A stretch of DNA of 42,431 bases, from the IMG/VR virus record IMGVR_UViG_3300013285_000475, positions 1 through 42,431 of that record. One strand, written 5' to 3'. The stretch comes from a virus. The notes under the pieces are model-generated. The model worked only from the letters and a program-made list of their open reading frames with translations. It did no database searches and was not told where the DNA came from. How positions within the stretch are numbered: the stretch's first letter is position 1; every line of letters starts with the position of its first letter. Both the position numbers and the translations under genes were made by a program. Shown piece by piece: positions 1-9,988 of this stretch.

Positions 1-3000
1 AAACGGCTTTTGATCCCGCAGTTTATTCTATTGGTGTTCCTGGAGTAAATGTTGATACCAATACCAACTGGATCGATGAGCATGTTGGCGAACTATGGTG
101 GGATCTAAGTTCTGTAAAATTTGTTTGGTACGAACAAGGCGAGTTAGATTTTAGAAATAACTCTTGGGGAAATTTATTCCCAGGATGTACAATTGACATT
201 TATGAATGGGTATCTAATACAAACCTTCCCGGTCAATGGAGTGCAATTGCTGATACAAATGCCGGTCTTGCTCAAAATATTAGCGGTCAGCCTAAATTTC
301 CATCTAATTCTGTAATCAGCATAAAACAAGTTTATAATGCAACCACTAATGCCTTAACAAACATTTATTATTACTGGGTTAAAAACAAAGTTGTTATACC
401 TCAAGTTCCTGGTAGGAATATAAGTGCTTACGATATTGCTCAATTAATAGCAAATCCAAAAACACAAGGTATGAAATATGTTTCGTTGCTTGCCAATAAC
501 GCTATATCATTGACTAACATGAAACCTGATATTGTAGGAACTGACATTAATTTAAACATTGATAAAGAACCTATTAATAATCCTATAAACAAACACACTG
601 AGTGGGTATTATTACAGGAAGGCAATTACGAAAGTCAGCCAAATAGTTTATTATTAAAAAAATTAAAAGACAGTTTATTAGGTAGAGACAGTATAGGAAA
701 TCAAGTGCCTGATCCGTTATTATCGAGTAGATTAAAATATGGTATAAACGTTCGTCCTCGCCAAAGTTTCTTTGTAGATAGATTCTCTGCACTAAGAACA
801 TTAGTTGAGTACAGCAATTCTATTCTTTCTAATATTAATTTTGTTAATGTTGTTAACACTGATTATTTTACTGCTAACGAAACTTATGCTTTACCTGCTA
901 CCGGTGTATATGATGTTGTGGTTGACTCTGTGATAGCCAGAGATCAAACAATTGTAACACGCAAATTATCTCAAGCAACTTTAGCAATTACACTAAAATA
1001 CGGTAGAATATCTAATGTGACTATTCTTAACAATGGTTATGGGTATGGAAATTTATATCCTGTAGAATACGATCTTAATAATAATCCTTCAGTATGGATA
1101 GGACCAACAGTTGAAATTTTTGGTAACGGATCAGATGCCAAAATAGTTACCTACGTTAACAAAGTTGGACAGGTAATTAAAACTGAGGTTAAAAATACAG
1201 GAAAAAATTACACAACAATATCTGCAATTGTACGACCATTTACAGCATTAATTCAATCAGACGAAACTGTTAATAATCGCTGGAGTTATTATACATGGAA
1301 TTATACCGAAAAAGTTTATTTGAGAATCAAAACTCAAAGTTGGAATACTCCGGAATATTGGTCTTATGTTGATTGGAAAGACAAGACCTATGATAGAAAT
1401 AAAGACATACTGAAAACAGTTGATAGTGTTTATGAACTGTCCTATGTTGAAAATGTAAAAACAGGTACTTATATTAAAGTAAACAATGCCGGTGATGGTC
1501 GTTATGTAATATTAAGAAAAACTGACGGCACTAGCGGAACATTTGATAAACAGTTTGATCTGCTATATCAGCAAAACGGAACAATTCAAATTAATAATAT
1601 GATTTGGGATAATCAGTTTGGTTTTGATTATGAAGTTGGGTTTGATCAATTAAAATACGATCAAAAACCTGATATTGAAACTGAAAGTATTATCAATGGA
1701 TTGCTAGATTTATTCACAGGCAAACTTGCAGTATATGCCAATAATCTATTCTTTAAGATGGTCAAATATGCCATGGCCGAACAGAAGTTTTTAGATTGGG
1801 CATTCAAAACATCATTTATTACTGTAGTTAACAATGCAGGTGCTCTTGATCAACGTCCTACATATAAACTCAATAACGAGACATATTACGAGAATTATAT
1901 TAAAGAAACCAAGCCTTATCACACAAAAATTCGCAATTTCCAGACAAATTATACTGCTACAGATTTTACACAGTCAGTAACTACTGATTTTGACAGTCCG
2001 GCCATTTATAATACCATATTACAAAAATTTGTACCTGTTAAGTTAGGCGATCCTCTAACACTACAATCGCCTTGGAAAGAATGGTATAACAATTATACCT
2101 ATCATGTAGATAGTGTAGAAATTTATAATGGTGGATCTGGGTATACTCATGCTCCCCAAGTTGTGTTCAGCCCGGCGCCCGGCGATAGCGGATCGGGCGC
2201 CGCCGGTGAGGCCTACATCAGTCAAGGTAAAGTAACCAAAGTTTTAATTACTAATCCAGGGTCTGGATATGCGGCTACTCCAATAATGACTCTACTAGGT
2301 GGCGGCCCGTCTGATGTAACTGCCGCAAGATTTGGTATTAGAATGAGTAACGGGCTGGTTAGAACACAAACTATTACAATGAAATTTGATCGGGTGTCTG
2401 GCTACAATGAAATTGACTCTGCCAAATCAGAAGATATATTCCATGCTGACGGCTATACCGATACTTACAAATTAACATGGACACCGACACCGGAAAAATC
2501 TTTAACTAATATTACTATTGACGGAATTAAAATATTATCTGATGCTTATAGTTTTGACTTAGGTACTGAAACATTTAACGGCTATACAAAGACATATGGT
2601 AAGATTAAATTAGTTGATGTCCCTGCATATACTGCCACTGTTATAATTAACTACACTAAAGATGTTGAGTTGTATCACGCTGTGGATCGTATTCGCGATT
2701 ACTACAAACCAGAATCTGGAATGCCTGGTAATACAGCAACAATGTTGATGGCTGGATTAGAATATCCCGGAGTTACAGTAGATACATTGCCTTTAGTATC
2801 TTCAACAGGTTATGATTCTACACCATATGGTTCAAACAACTGGGACGACTATGTAGATGAACCGGGATTGTATCAAACAACTAGTCATGCAAACACTTCG
2901 GTATACACTTTAAATTATATTCCACAAATTGGAAATACGTTGACAGTTTATATCAATAATATCCGTTACATGACCGGAACAACAATATTAAACACATTAT

Positions 3001-5285
3001 CTAATCATTTACAATTAGTTAATGGGTTGATTCATCCTGACGGTTTTACAAAAACTGTAAATATTTTTACTACATCCACTGGTACAGTATCATTTAGATT
3101 AGCATCAAGTGACGGTTCTATACCAATTGTCGATCCAGATTTAGACACTTACATTTCTGGAGGACAAGGATTTACTACAATTAAACAAGCAGGTGTTACT
3201 GATAATCCGTCACCATTGTTAGATGATATTATTGTTGACGGTGAAAAATTAGTATCAACTTATAATAGTTACGGGCCTGAAGAAAACTTACCAAGCAGAG
3301 TCTCTGAAAGTTTAGGCATTAGTGTTTATACTCAACCAGCAACTGGGTCAGCAATCAGTATGCTTAGATCTTATATAGCAGACAGTACAACAAAAACATA
3401 CAATTTAGGAATGACTCCGCCTAACACAGATTCTGTTGAAGTATTATGCAATGGGAAAATTATTACAGACTACACCATAAATTATAAAAATCAATCTATC
3501 ACATTGACAACTGCAACTTCCGGATTGTTGTCTGTCAGAACAGTCGGAGTTGGCGGCACTAATGTCATTGATCAAATGACTATTACGGCTACAACTAACG
3601 GCCAGACCATTATTGACATGTCTCCTAGATTAGATGATGTTAAGGACCAGTATATCACTTTAAATGGAGTACGTTTAATTAAAAATACTGATTTTACATT
3701 TACAGCAAATAAACTTAGAACACGCATCACTCTCACATCACCGTTGCATACTAACGATGTTCTGCAAGTTTGGTTATTTGCCGCCCCTATAAAAGCATTC
3801 AGCGAAGTACGTTCACAAACAATAACTACACAACCAGGAGAAGATAATTGGGTATTAACGTATCCTCCTGAGAATATTCAACCATACCATACACAGGTTA
3901 TTGTTGAAAAAGATGGCAAGCGTTTACTTCCTCCTGCAACAGTATATTTTACGGCAAATGGAACAAATAACAGTTACTCGTTAAACACTGACTATAATTG
4001 GGGACAAGGAGTTCCTTCTAGAAAAACAGTACAAGTTTATATAAACGGTGAACCTGCTAATTTTAGAACAGATTTTAATTTAATTCAAAATGAAAATAGG
4101 ATTGAGTTTTTACCTAATGTACTTAAAAAGGGAGATGTAATTGCTATCTGTATTTTACTAAATTACGAATTTACAGTATCTGATGGCAATTTAAACTTTG
4201 TAAATCCAGTTACTTCGACAAGCACTATAATAGTTCATTCATTTACTAATCATGATGCTAGTTTAATTAGAACAGAACGATTCTTAGGAGGAACAAACAA
4301 ACATTTCCAACTAGATAGAAAAGTTGCAGGACCTGAGTATTTGTGGGTTTCTTTAAATGGCACACCTTTGATGAGAAACTTTGATTTTAGTTTAGTTGAT
4401 CTCAATTATGTAATATTGTCAGACTCTTTTGTGCTAACTCCTACTGATCAAGTAGTTGTTACAAGTGTCGGTAATATTATTGATGATGGTAAAATATTAG
4501 GCTACAGATCTTTCTTAGACAATTTAGGAAGAACCACCTATAAGAGAATCAGTTCAGCCAACTCTACAAAATTAGCGGCAACATTAACATCTACAGCAAC
4601 TTCGATAAGTCTTGTAAATGCGTCAGTGCTTACACCTCCGGATTTTGATAAATTTATTCCCGGTGTTGTAATTATTAACGGTGAGCGTATTCAGTTCTAT
4701 AAGGTTGAAGGCAACACACTATCGCAATTAGTTCGCGGCAGTTTAGGTACAGGCATACGCACCAGTTATCCTAAAGATACTGTAGTCATTGATCAAGGTG
4801 CATATCAAACATTAGATATACCAGATAATCAGACATCGTGGATGACTAATGTTACAGGTACACATGTTTTAAGATACAATATATCTAGTGTAATTGCTAA
4901 AAAATCTACGTCAACCGCATACGATGTTTACTACCAAGGTCGTTTGTTAAGAAAGCCCGGAACGGTTTATACCTTAACGGATACTACAATTGCATATGAC
5001 AGCAACGAAATAAATGCAGTGGGAACACAGTCTAATGTAACTCTATATGGAGAATACTCTATCAGCAATGGCATATTAACGTTAAATACAGGAACAGTAT
5101 TAAAAGTTGGGTCAAGAATTCAAGTAATTTCTCGCACTGGTAAGAGCATATATGCTAAAATCCAATCGGGAACTACTCATAATATTCCAGTAGATAGTAT
5201 GCATCAGAACGCTACTGCCCAGATAGAATTCCTATCAAGATCACCGGCCGTACTGCCAGATAAATATTACTATGGACAACAATGA
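1..5285 (+). CDS. Giant tail/baseplate-associated structural protein, 5' end outside window
   Basis: The reading frame is open from base 3 with no stop, so the ATG at 471 is internal and the gene begins before the window; at least 1760 residues are present. The N-terminal visible part has a GELWWDLSSVKFVWYEQG segment that resembles the GQLWYD motif of the tail-fibre genes downstream. The protein has beta-rich, Asn/Thr/Gly-rich composition and two copies of a glycine-rich unit (NNGYGYGN near base 1030 and NGGSGYTHAP near 2130, followed by NPGSGYAATP). Such units occur in large tail proteins of marine myoviruses. No enzymatic motif was recognised. A GC-rich inverted repeat lies inside the gene (2173-2202). 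It heads the plus-strand tail cluster. The structural role is an inference from composition and neighbours; exact position in the virion is unknown. Confidence 0.7.
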   Translation, partial: TAFDPAVYSIGVPGVNVDTNTNWIDEHVGELWWDLSSVKFVWYEQGELDFRNNSWGNLFPGCTIDIYEWVSNTNLPGQWSAIADTNAGLAQNISGQPKFPSNSVISIKQVYNATTNALTNIYYYWVKNKVVIPQVPGRNISAYDIAQLIANPKTQGMKYVSLLANNAISLTNMKPDIVGTDINLNIDKEPINNPINKHTEWVLLQEGNYESQPNSLLLKKLKDSLLGRDSIGNQVPDPLLSSRLKYGINVRPRQSFFVDRFSALRTLVEYSNSILSNINFVNVVNTDYFTANETYALPATGVYDVVVDSVIARDQTIVTRKLSQATLAITLKYGRISNVTILNNGYGYGNLYPVEYDLNNNPSVWIGPTVEIFGNGSDAKIVTYVNKVGQVIKTEVKNTGKNYTTISAIVRPFTALIQSDETVNNRWSYYTWNYTEKVYLRIKTQSWNTPEYWSYVDWKDKTYDRNKDILKTVDSVYELSYVENVKTGTYIKVNNAGDGRYVILRKTDGTSGTFDKQFDLLYQQNGTIQINNMIWDNQFGFDYEVGFDQLKYDQKPDIETESIINGLLDLFTGKLAVYANNLFFKMVKYAMAEQKFLDWAFKTSFITVVNNAGALDQRPTYKLNNETYYENYIKETKPYHTKIRNFQTNYTATDFTQSVTTDFDSPAIYNTILQKFVPVKLGDPLTLQSPWKEWYNNYTYHVDSVEIYNGGSGYTHAPQVVFSPAPGDSGSGAAGEAYISQGKVTKVLITNPGSGYAATPIMTLLGGGPSDVTAARFGIRMSNGLVRTQTITMKFDRVSGYNEIDSAKSEDIFHADGYTDTYKLTWTPTPEKSLTNITIDGIKILSDAYSFDLGTETFNGYTKTYGKIKLVDVPAYTATVIINYTKDVELYHAVDRIRDYYKPESGMPGNTATMLMAGLEYPGVTVDTLPLVSSTGYDSTPYGSNNWDDYVDEPGLYQTTSHANTSVYTLNYIPQIGNTLTVYINNIRYMTGTTILNTLSNHLQLVNGLIHPDGFTKTVNIFTTSTGTVSFRLASSDGSIPIVDPDLDTYISGGQGFTTIKQAGVTDNPSPLLDDIIVDGEKLVSTYNSYGPEENLPSRVSESLGISVYTQPATGSAISMLRSYIADSTTKTYNLGMTPPNTDSVEVLCNGKIITDYTINYKNQSITLTTATSGLLSVRTVGVGGTNVIDQMTITATTNGQTIIDMSPRLDDVKDQYITLNGVRLIKNTDFTFTANKLRTRITLTSPLHTNDVLQVWLFAAPIKAFSEVRSQTITTQPGEDNWVLTYPPENIQPYHTQVIVEKDGKRLLPPATVYFTANGTNNSYSLNTDYNWGQGVPSRKTVQVYINGEPANFRTDFNLIQNENRIEFLPNVLKKGDVIAICILLNYEFTVSDGNLNFVNPVTSTSTIIVHSFTNHDASLIRTERFLGGTNKHFQLDRKVAGPEYLWVSLNGTPLMRNFDFSLVDLNYVILSDSFVLTPTDQVVVTSVGNIIDDGKILGYRSFLDNLGRTTYKRISSANSTKLAATLTSTATSISLVNASVLTPPDFDKFIPGVVIINGERIQFYKVEGNTLSQLVRGSLGTGIRTSYPKDTVVIDQGAYQTLDIPDNQTSWMTNVTGTHVLRYNISSVIAKKSTSTAYDVYYQGRLLRKPGTVYTLTDTTIAYDSNEINAVGTQSNVTLYGEYSISNGILTLNTGTVLKVGSRIQVISRTGKSIYAKIQSGTTHNIPVDSMHQNATAQIEFLSRSPAVLPDKYYYGQQ
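2173..2202. repeat. GC-rich perfect inverted repeat inside tail gene
   Basis: Arms CGGCGCCCG (2173-2181) and CGGGCGCCG (2194-2202) are perfectly complementary over 9 bp with a 12-base loop. They sit in a GC-rich patch of about 45 bases within an otherwise AT-rich gene and encode a small-residue-rich PAPGDSGSGAAG stretch between two glycine-rich units. It could be a recombination seam or just a codon-biased linker. Confidence 0.6.
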
Positions 5286-5937
5286 GAATAAAAATATGCC
5301 TGTAAATCCTCAACAACCTAAAGATCTCGACTCTCAAATGGCTGAATTTCCCGGAGTTAAAGTTCAAGGTCATATCAAGATTTATGACCCAGAAACTCAA
5401 GAAGTTTATGTTAATAAACGTAATGCTATTCACTACGAAAATTTTAGTCTTGCCCTTGTAAACTCTGTTGCCAATATGAGCTACGGTATGATTAGTAATA
5501 TGAGTTTTGGTAATGGTGGTAGTCGTGTAGATCCTACAGGTATCATTACATATCTAACACCAAACACAGTTGGCACCAATGCTACCTTGTATAACGAAAC
5601 ATATACAAAAATTGTCGATGCTTCTAATACAACAAACATAGATCCCACAAGAAATTATATGGAAACACGCCATATTTTAGGCAACACGTATACAGACCTG
5701 TTAGTTAGTTGCTTGTTAGATTTTGGCGAGCCAAGCGGTCAAAATGCGTTTGATAACAGTAGCAATTTAGATGGCAAATATGTGTTTGACGAATTAGGAC
5801 TTAAAGGTTCAGATGCCGCAGGTAATCTAGTCTTGTTGACCCATGTTATTTTCCACCCTGTACAAAAATCATTAAACAGAATGATACAGATTGACTACAC
5901 AATTAGAATCCAAAGTATTAGTGGAGTGGGAGCATAA
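5272..5937 (+). CDS. Hypothetical structural protein, tail cluster
   Basis: A 221-residue protein beginning inside the last 14 bases of the giant tail gene. An alternative ATG at 5296 (MPVNPQQ) lies just after that gene's stop and has a GAG-type ribosome site, so the start is uncertain. The N-terminus is polar and probably disordered; the rest is beta-rich, with Asn/Gly/Thr-rich segments (NMSFGNGGSRVDP) and a C-terminal IQIDYTIRIQSISG strand. No known enzyme motif was seen. It sits between the giant tail gene and the fibre array and is followed after 3 bases by the next gene, so it probably encodes a tail or fibre connector protein. The function is inferred from position only. Confidence 0.6.
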   Translation: MDNNENKNMPVNPQQPKDLDSQMAEFPGVKVQGHIKIYDPETQEVYVNKRNAIHYENFSLALVNSVANMSYGMISNMSFGNGGSRVDPTGIITYLTPNTVGTNATLYNETYTKIVDASNTTNIDPTRNYMETRHILGNTYTDLLVSCLLDFGEPSGQNAFDNSSNLDGKYVFDELGLKGSDAAGNLVLLTHVIFHPVQKSLNRMIQIDYTIRIQSISGVGA

Positions 5938-5940
5938 TAG

Positions 5941-7962
5941 ATGTCATATACAATATACTTTACAGACCTTGCTAAAACTAATGATGCTTTGATTATTGAT
6001 GACAATATTATAGATTCAAGACTAAGTGTTTCATTTGTAGGAAAAAATGCATCTAATTATAGTTCTGCAATCAGCACAAATTTTTTACATCTTTTAGAAA
6101 ACTTTGCAAATACTGAGCCTCCAAGTGGGCTGTCTGTACAAGGTCAATTATGGTATGACACTTCAAACCCTGACATTCCTGTTTTAAGAATTGGAAATCC
6201 GGCCGCAGGTAACGGGTCCCCTACATCATGGGCACCAGCAAGCGGCGTTTGGGCACAGACAACTAAACCTGGCTCTGACTCAACTTACGGCGGTGCAAAA
6301 GCCGGAGATATTTGGGTTAATACTGCTCAAGGTCAATTATATATTAATACTGATGGAACAAATAACTGGACACTAGTGGGGCCTAGTTTTAGTGGAACAT
6401 TACAAACAGGAAGTTTTCCAGAAATTGTAAATGATAATTTTGGTGCGCCTCACTATGTTATTAAAAATTATGTCAACGGCACGATTGTTGAAATTGTCAG
6501 TAATGATGCATTTATTCCTCAATCTCGAATCGTAGGATTTACAAATATATTACCAGGTATAAATCTCAGTTCGTTAAACAATATATCAATTAATGCTACT
6601 GCTTATGCGGCAAAAAACTTCTTGGTAACATATCCAAGTACCGCTTATATATCTGCAAATAATTTTGTAAGGAATGATATTGACAATAAGATTACTGCCG
6701 GCCTTACAGTTCAAAATGGTGTTATAATAGGAACAGATTCTACCCTCAATATTAGAGTTAATCCTTCATTGGCACGTGAAGCACAGATTATAAATTCTTT
6801 CAACGGCGGCAAAGTAACCATTGTTGCTTACAACAATACCACTCCTATAACTTTAATTAATGCAAACGGTAATGCAAAAAATGTTGGTATAGGATTACCA
6901 GCAGGTATTGACCCTAATGCAAATGCAACTCTTGAAGTTGGTGGAAATATATTAATATCTGGCGGTGTATTAAATGTCAACACTAGTTCTAAATCTACAT
7001 TTGGCGGCGATTTAGCCGTTGTTGGTAACATTTCAAATACTGGAACAATTACTGCCGGTGACGATTTAACAGTTGGCGGTCAACTTTATGTAAACTGGAA
7101 TAATGGCGCCACTGGTCCTGCTATTCTGCCAGGAACTTCGGGGAATCCTTTAACAGAGATATTTGATATAGGTAGTCCTACTGCTAAATTTAGAACTGTA
7201 TATGCAGGTAGTTTCCAGGGAGCATTAGGTGGTAATGCACAAACTGCTAGTAGTTTAACTAATGCAAGTATATTTGCTATTCAGGGTGATATACAAACAA
7301 CTAATGATGTAACCTATAGAGGGTTTGGTACACATATTTTTGCAACAACTATTACAGCAACTGCAATAACTGGAAAACCTGTTTCTCTAAATACATCGAC
7401 TAACAACTGGACCACCTTTTATAATAATACAAATACATTTTCTTTACTAGGTGTAGAGCAACAACCTTTAGCAGTTCCAAAATTAGTTCAAATTGAAAAG
7501 CAAAATTTCTTAGCCGACATTTATGCAAATTTAGTACCAACGGGTGCTATTATTCCGTTTGCAGGATTAGGGGTACCAGCAGGATGGTTATTGTGTGACG
7601 GACAGGCCGCTTATAAATCTCAATATCCTGCATTGTTTAATGCAATTGGCTATGCGTACGGTGATATTCAATCTAATACAAATGTTTTTAAATTACCAGA
7701 TCTAAGAGGGCGTGGTGTTATTGGTTATGATGATATGAACAATGGAACACTTGGATTATCTAAGGCAGATAGAGTAGCAAGTGCTATAACTCCTGACGGC
7801 ACTAACGGATCGGCAGCAACTATCTCCGGAGGAACATCCACAGTTGTAGTTTCAACTGGTACAATATCAACTGGCACAGGTGCTAGATCTGTTGTTAGTA
7901 ATGCAAAATCGTTGAATGTTATGAATCCATATCTAGCATTGAATTACATAATTAAAACTTAA
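5941..7962 (+). CDS. Tail fibre protein with phage tail collar domain
   Basis: A 673-residue fibre. Residues 1-70 carry the N-terminal module shared by the four genes of this array (MSYTI..., FVGKNASNY, NFLHLLENFAN, GQLWYD), followed by a second GDIWVNT...LYIN unit. The middle is a long Asn/Thr/Gly-rich beta region typical of a fibrous trimer. The C-terminal part holds a phage tail collar domain (GAIIPFAGLGVPAGWLLCDG, then NVFKLPDLRGRGVIGYD), which in known fibres precedes the receptor-binding tip. A GGAG ribosome site precedes the ATG. The shared N-terminus probably docks the fibre to a common baseplate partner; the collar end faces the host surface. The fibre identity is well supported by the collar motif; the receptor is unknown. 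Confidence 0.88.
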   Translation: MSYTIYFTDLAKTNDALIIDDNIIDSRLSVSFVGKNASNYSSAISTNFLHLLENFANTEPPSGLSVQGQLWYDTSNPDIPVLRIGNPAAGNGSPTSWAPASGVWAQTTKPGSDSTYGGAKAGDIWVNTAQGQLYINTDGTNNWTLVGPSFSGTLQTGSFPEIVNDNFGAPHYVIKNYVNGTIVEIVSNDAFIPQSRIVGFTNILPGINLSSLNNISINATAYAAKNFLVTYPSTAYISANNFVRNDIDNKITAGLTVQNGVIIGTDSTLNIRVNPSLAREAQIINSFNGGKVTIVAYNNTTPITLINANGNAKNVGIGLPAGIDPNANATLEVGGNILISGGVLNVNTSSKSTFGGDLAVVGNISNTGTITAGDDLTVGGQLYVNWNNGATGPAILPGTSGNPLTEIFDIGSPTAKFRTVYAGSFQGALGGNAQTASSLTNASIFAIQGDIQTTNDVTYRGFGTHIFATTITATAITGKPVSLNTSTNNWTTFYNNTNTFSLLGVEQQPLAVPKLVQIEKQNFLADIYANLVPTGAIIPFAGLGVPAGWLLCDGQAAYKSQYPALFNAIGYAYGDIQSNTNVFKLPDLRGRGVIGYDDMNNGTLGLSKADRVASAITPDGTNGSAATISGGTSTVVVSTGTISTGTGARSVVSNAKSLNVMNPYLALNYIIKT

Positions 7963-7973
7963 GGTATAAAAAA

Positions 7974-9977
7974 ATGTCGTATACAATAACACTAGCAAAT
8001 GGAAATACACTCGCAGTCGTGGCCGATCAAAGTTTCGATAAGGTATCTTCAAGTTTAACTCTTATTGGTAAAAATGTTAATGCCTATGGCCGGTATGTAA
8101 ATGAAAATTTTGTAAGTTTATTAGAGAATTTTGCCAACATAGCCCCGCCATTAAACCCTATTACAGGACAGTTATGGTATGACACTTCTGTACAACGTCT
8201 AAAAGTTTATTCTAGTGCCTTAACAGATTTCAAACCAGTTGGAAGTCCTGTTATTTTTGCAACAAATGATCCAGCCGCAGAACCTCCAGGTAGTGTTCAA
8301 GGCGACCTATGGTGGAATCCCACATTCAAAGAACTAAGATATCTTGATGGCATTACATGGTATAAAACTTCGGAACAATTTAATCCGTTTGGTGAAGGAC
8401 AATCTGGTTGGTTTGTTGAACAACAAGCAGACTACGCAAACACTGATCATGTTGTAACTAAGTTATATAATGACGGTAAGTTACTAGCCGCAGTGACCGA
8501 TGTTGACATTAGACTTAATCCTTCAGTACCTTTATTAGGTACAAACACTTTACGTGCTGGTATGACATTAGATCCTAGCATAAAGATTTACGGTACTGCT
8601 ACAAATTCTATCAATTGGAATGATGTTTCTACAAGTTCTTTTATTCAGAAAGATCTTTATCAAGCAACACACGGTGCATTGGACATATTGAACAATGCCG
8701 GTTTAGGAATCGGAACATACACCAATATGCAATTATTAGTAGAAGATTCCGGCTCAACAACTACCAGCATTATATTGATTAGCAATGTGAACGAAGATTT
8801 CCAATTAAGGTACAATTACTTTGACGGCATTACTGGAAGCGGTACAGGCACTGCAATATCTCTTGTTGGTGCAAGTAAACGAATGGGCATATTCCAAACT
8901 TCGCCTGCTACTACATTAGATGTAAACGGTGATACACTAATACGTGGGACACTGACAGTATTAGGGACAAGTACAACTATTCAATCTAATGATTTGAGAG
9001 TTACTGATAAAAATATTATTTTAGCAAATTCCAGTACAAGCGATATTGTAGCAGACGGCGGCGGCATTACACTAAAGGGTACTACAGAAAAGACATTTAA
9101 TTGGTACAACAGTACAACTTCTTGGACCAGTAGTGAAAACCTAGATCTTGCTGTAGGAAAAAGTTTTAAGATTAATGGTGTAGATGTATTGACTGCAACT
9201 TCACTAGGTACGGGTACGCGACATGCACCCGGATTAATTGATCTACCAATTCTTGATCACTTTACTGTAACAAATTTATCAATACAAAATAGTGGTCCTG
9301 GTTTATCTGGGGGCATTTTTAAGACTCCTTATAAAGATCCTAATACTTTCCAATTGTATCATTCAGATCTTTATATTGAAAGTACTGGTACAGGTTGGAT
9401 CAACTTAGGCGACTATACACAGATTTATCATTCTGCACAGACCCAATCAGGTGATCCAAGGCATACATTAATTACCAAGGGATATCTAGACGATCAAGTA
9501 TCATTTATAAGTCAAGGAACAACTTATAAAAAGACCTATACTGTGACAGTAGACATTACAGCAGTTGGAAATCAAAGTCAAGGTAATATCAATGCTTATA
9601 TTAAGAGTTATCTAGATAAAGTGTTACCAATTGATGGTAGTAACGGTCTGGCACCGAGTTCACCGGGCTACAATGCAACAGAAAATTCTTACTATGCACA
9701 ACCGATCGGCGCTAGAGCCAATGTTATTGCTCAATACTATACTGGTACTTATCAAGCATTTACTATTCAATTGAATAAGACTTTTGTTACAGTCGACAAA
9801 GGTGGTGCGCAAAATAGTCAATCAGTAGTACAAGACGTAGCGGCATCATCGTCACTAACTAATGCTCAAACAGTCTTTACTCCGATAGTTACTGCTTATG
9901 TAAAATCATTTGTGGTAGAAGAAATTACGCCAGGTTCCGGCATCGGCCGCTGGACATTTGTTGCTGATATACCATAA
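7974..9977 (+). CDS. Tail fibre protein, second paralogue
   Basis: A 667-residue protein with the same N-terminal module (MSYTITLANG, LTLIGKNVNAYGRYVNENF, LLENFAN, GQLWYDTS) and a second GDLWWNP unit near residue 110. The centre has fibre-type phrases such as TLDVNGDTLIRGTLTVLG and DLRVTDKNIILANSS, which recur in marine phage fibres. The C-terminus differs from the other three paralogues: it lacks a collar domain and a YADLAE domain and ends in a beta-rich region (VVEEITPGSGIGRWTFVADIP). The ATG follows the previous stop by 11 bases with AAGG upstream. It is likely a long structural or receptor-binding fibre. The assignment rests on the shared module and composition. Confidence 0.8.
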   Translation: MSYTITLANGNTLAVVADQSFDKVSSSLTLIGKNVNAYGRYVNENFVSLLENFANIAPPLNPITGQLWYDTSVQRLKVYSSALTDFKPVGSPVIFATNDPAAEPPGSVQGDLWWNPTFKELRYLDGITWYKTSEQFNPFGEGQSGWFVEQQADYANTDHVVTKLYNDGKLLAAVTDVDIRLNPSVPLLGTNTLRAGMTLDPSIKIYGTATNSINWNDVSTSSFIQKDLYQATHGALDILNNAGLGIGTYTNMQLLVEDSGSTTTSIILISNVNEDFQLRYNYFDGITGSGTGTAISLVGASKRMGIFQTSPATTLDVNGDTLIRGTLTVLGTSTTIQSNDLRVTDKNIILANSSTSDIVADGGGITLKGTTEKTFNWYNSTTSWTSSENLDLAVGKSFKINGVDVLTATSLGTGTRHAPGLIDLPILDHFTVTNLSIQNSGPGLSGGIFKTPYKDPNTFQLYHSDLYIESTGTGWINLGDYTQIYHSAQTQSGDPRHTLITKGYLDDQVSFISQGTTYKKTYTVTVDITAVGNQSQGNINAYIKSYLDKVLPIDGSNGLAPSSPGYNATENSYYAQPIGARANVIAQYYTGTYQAFTIQLNKTFVTVDKGGAQNSQSVVQDVAASSSLTNAQTVFTPIVTAYVKSFVVEEITPGSGIGRWTFVADIP

Positions 9978-9988
9978 CGGAGAAGTAG

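Noticed and set aside
2173-2202. Rho-independent terminator inside the tail gene
   Set aside because: The GC-rich palindrome has a 12-base loop and no T-run, and coding continues through it.
471-5285. Start of the giant tail gene at ATG 471
   Set aside because: The same frame is open back to base 3 and reads as coding sequence, with no ribosome site at 471; the true start lies outside the window.
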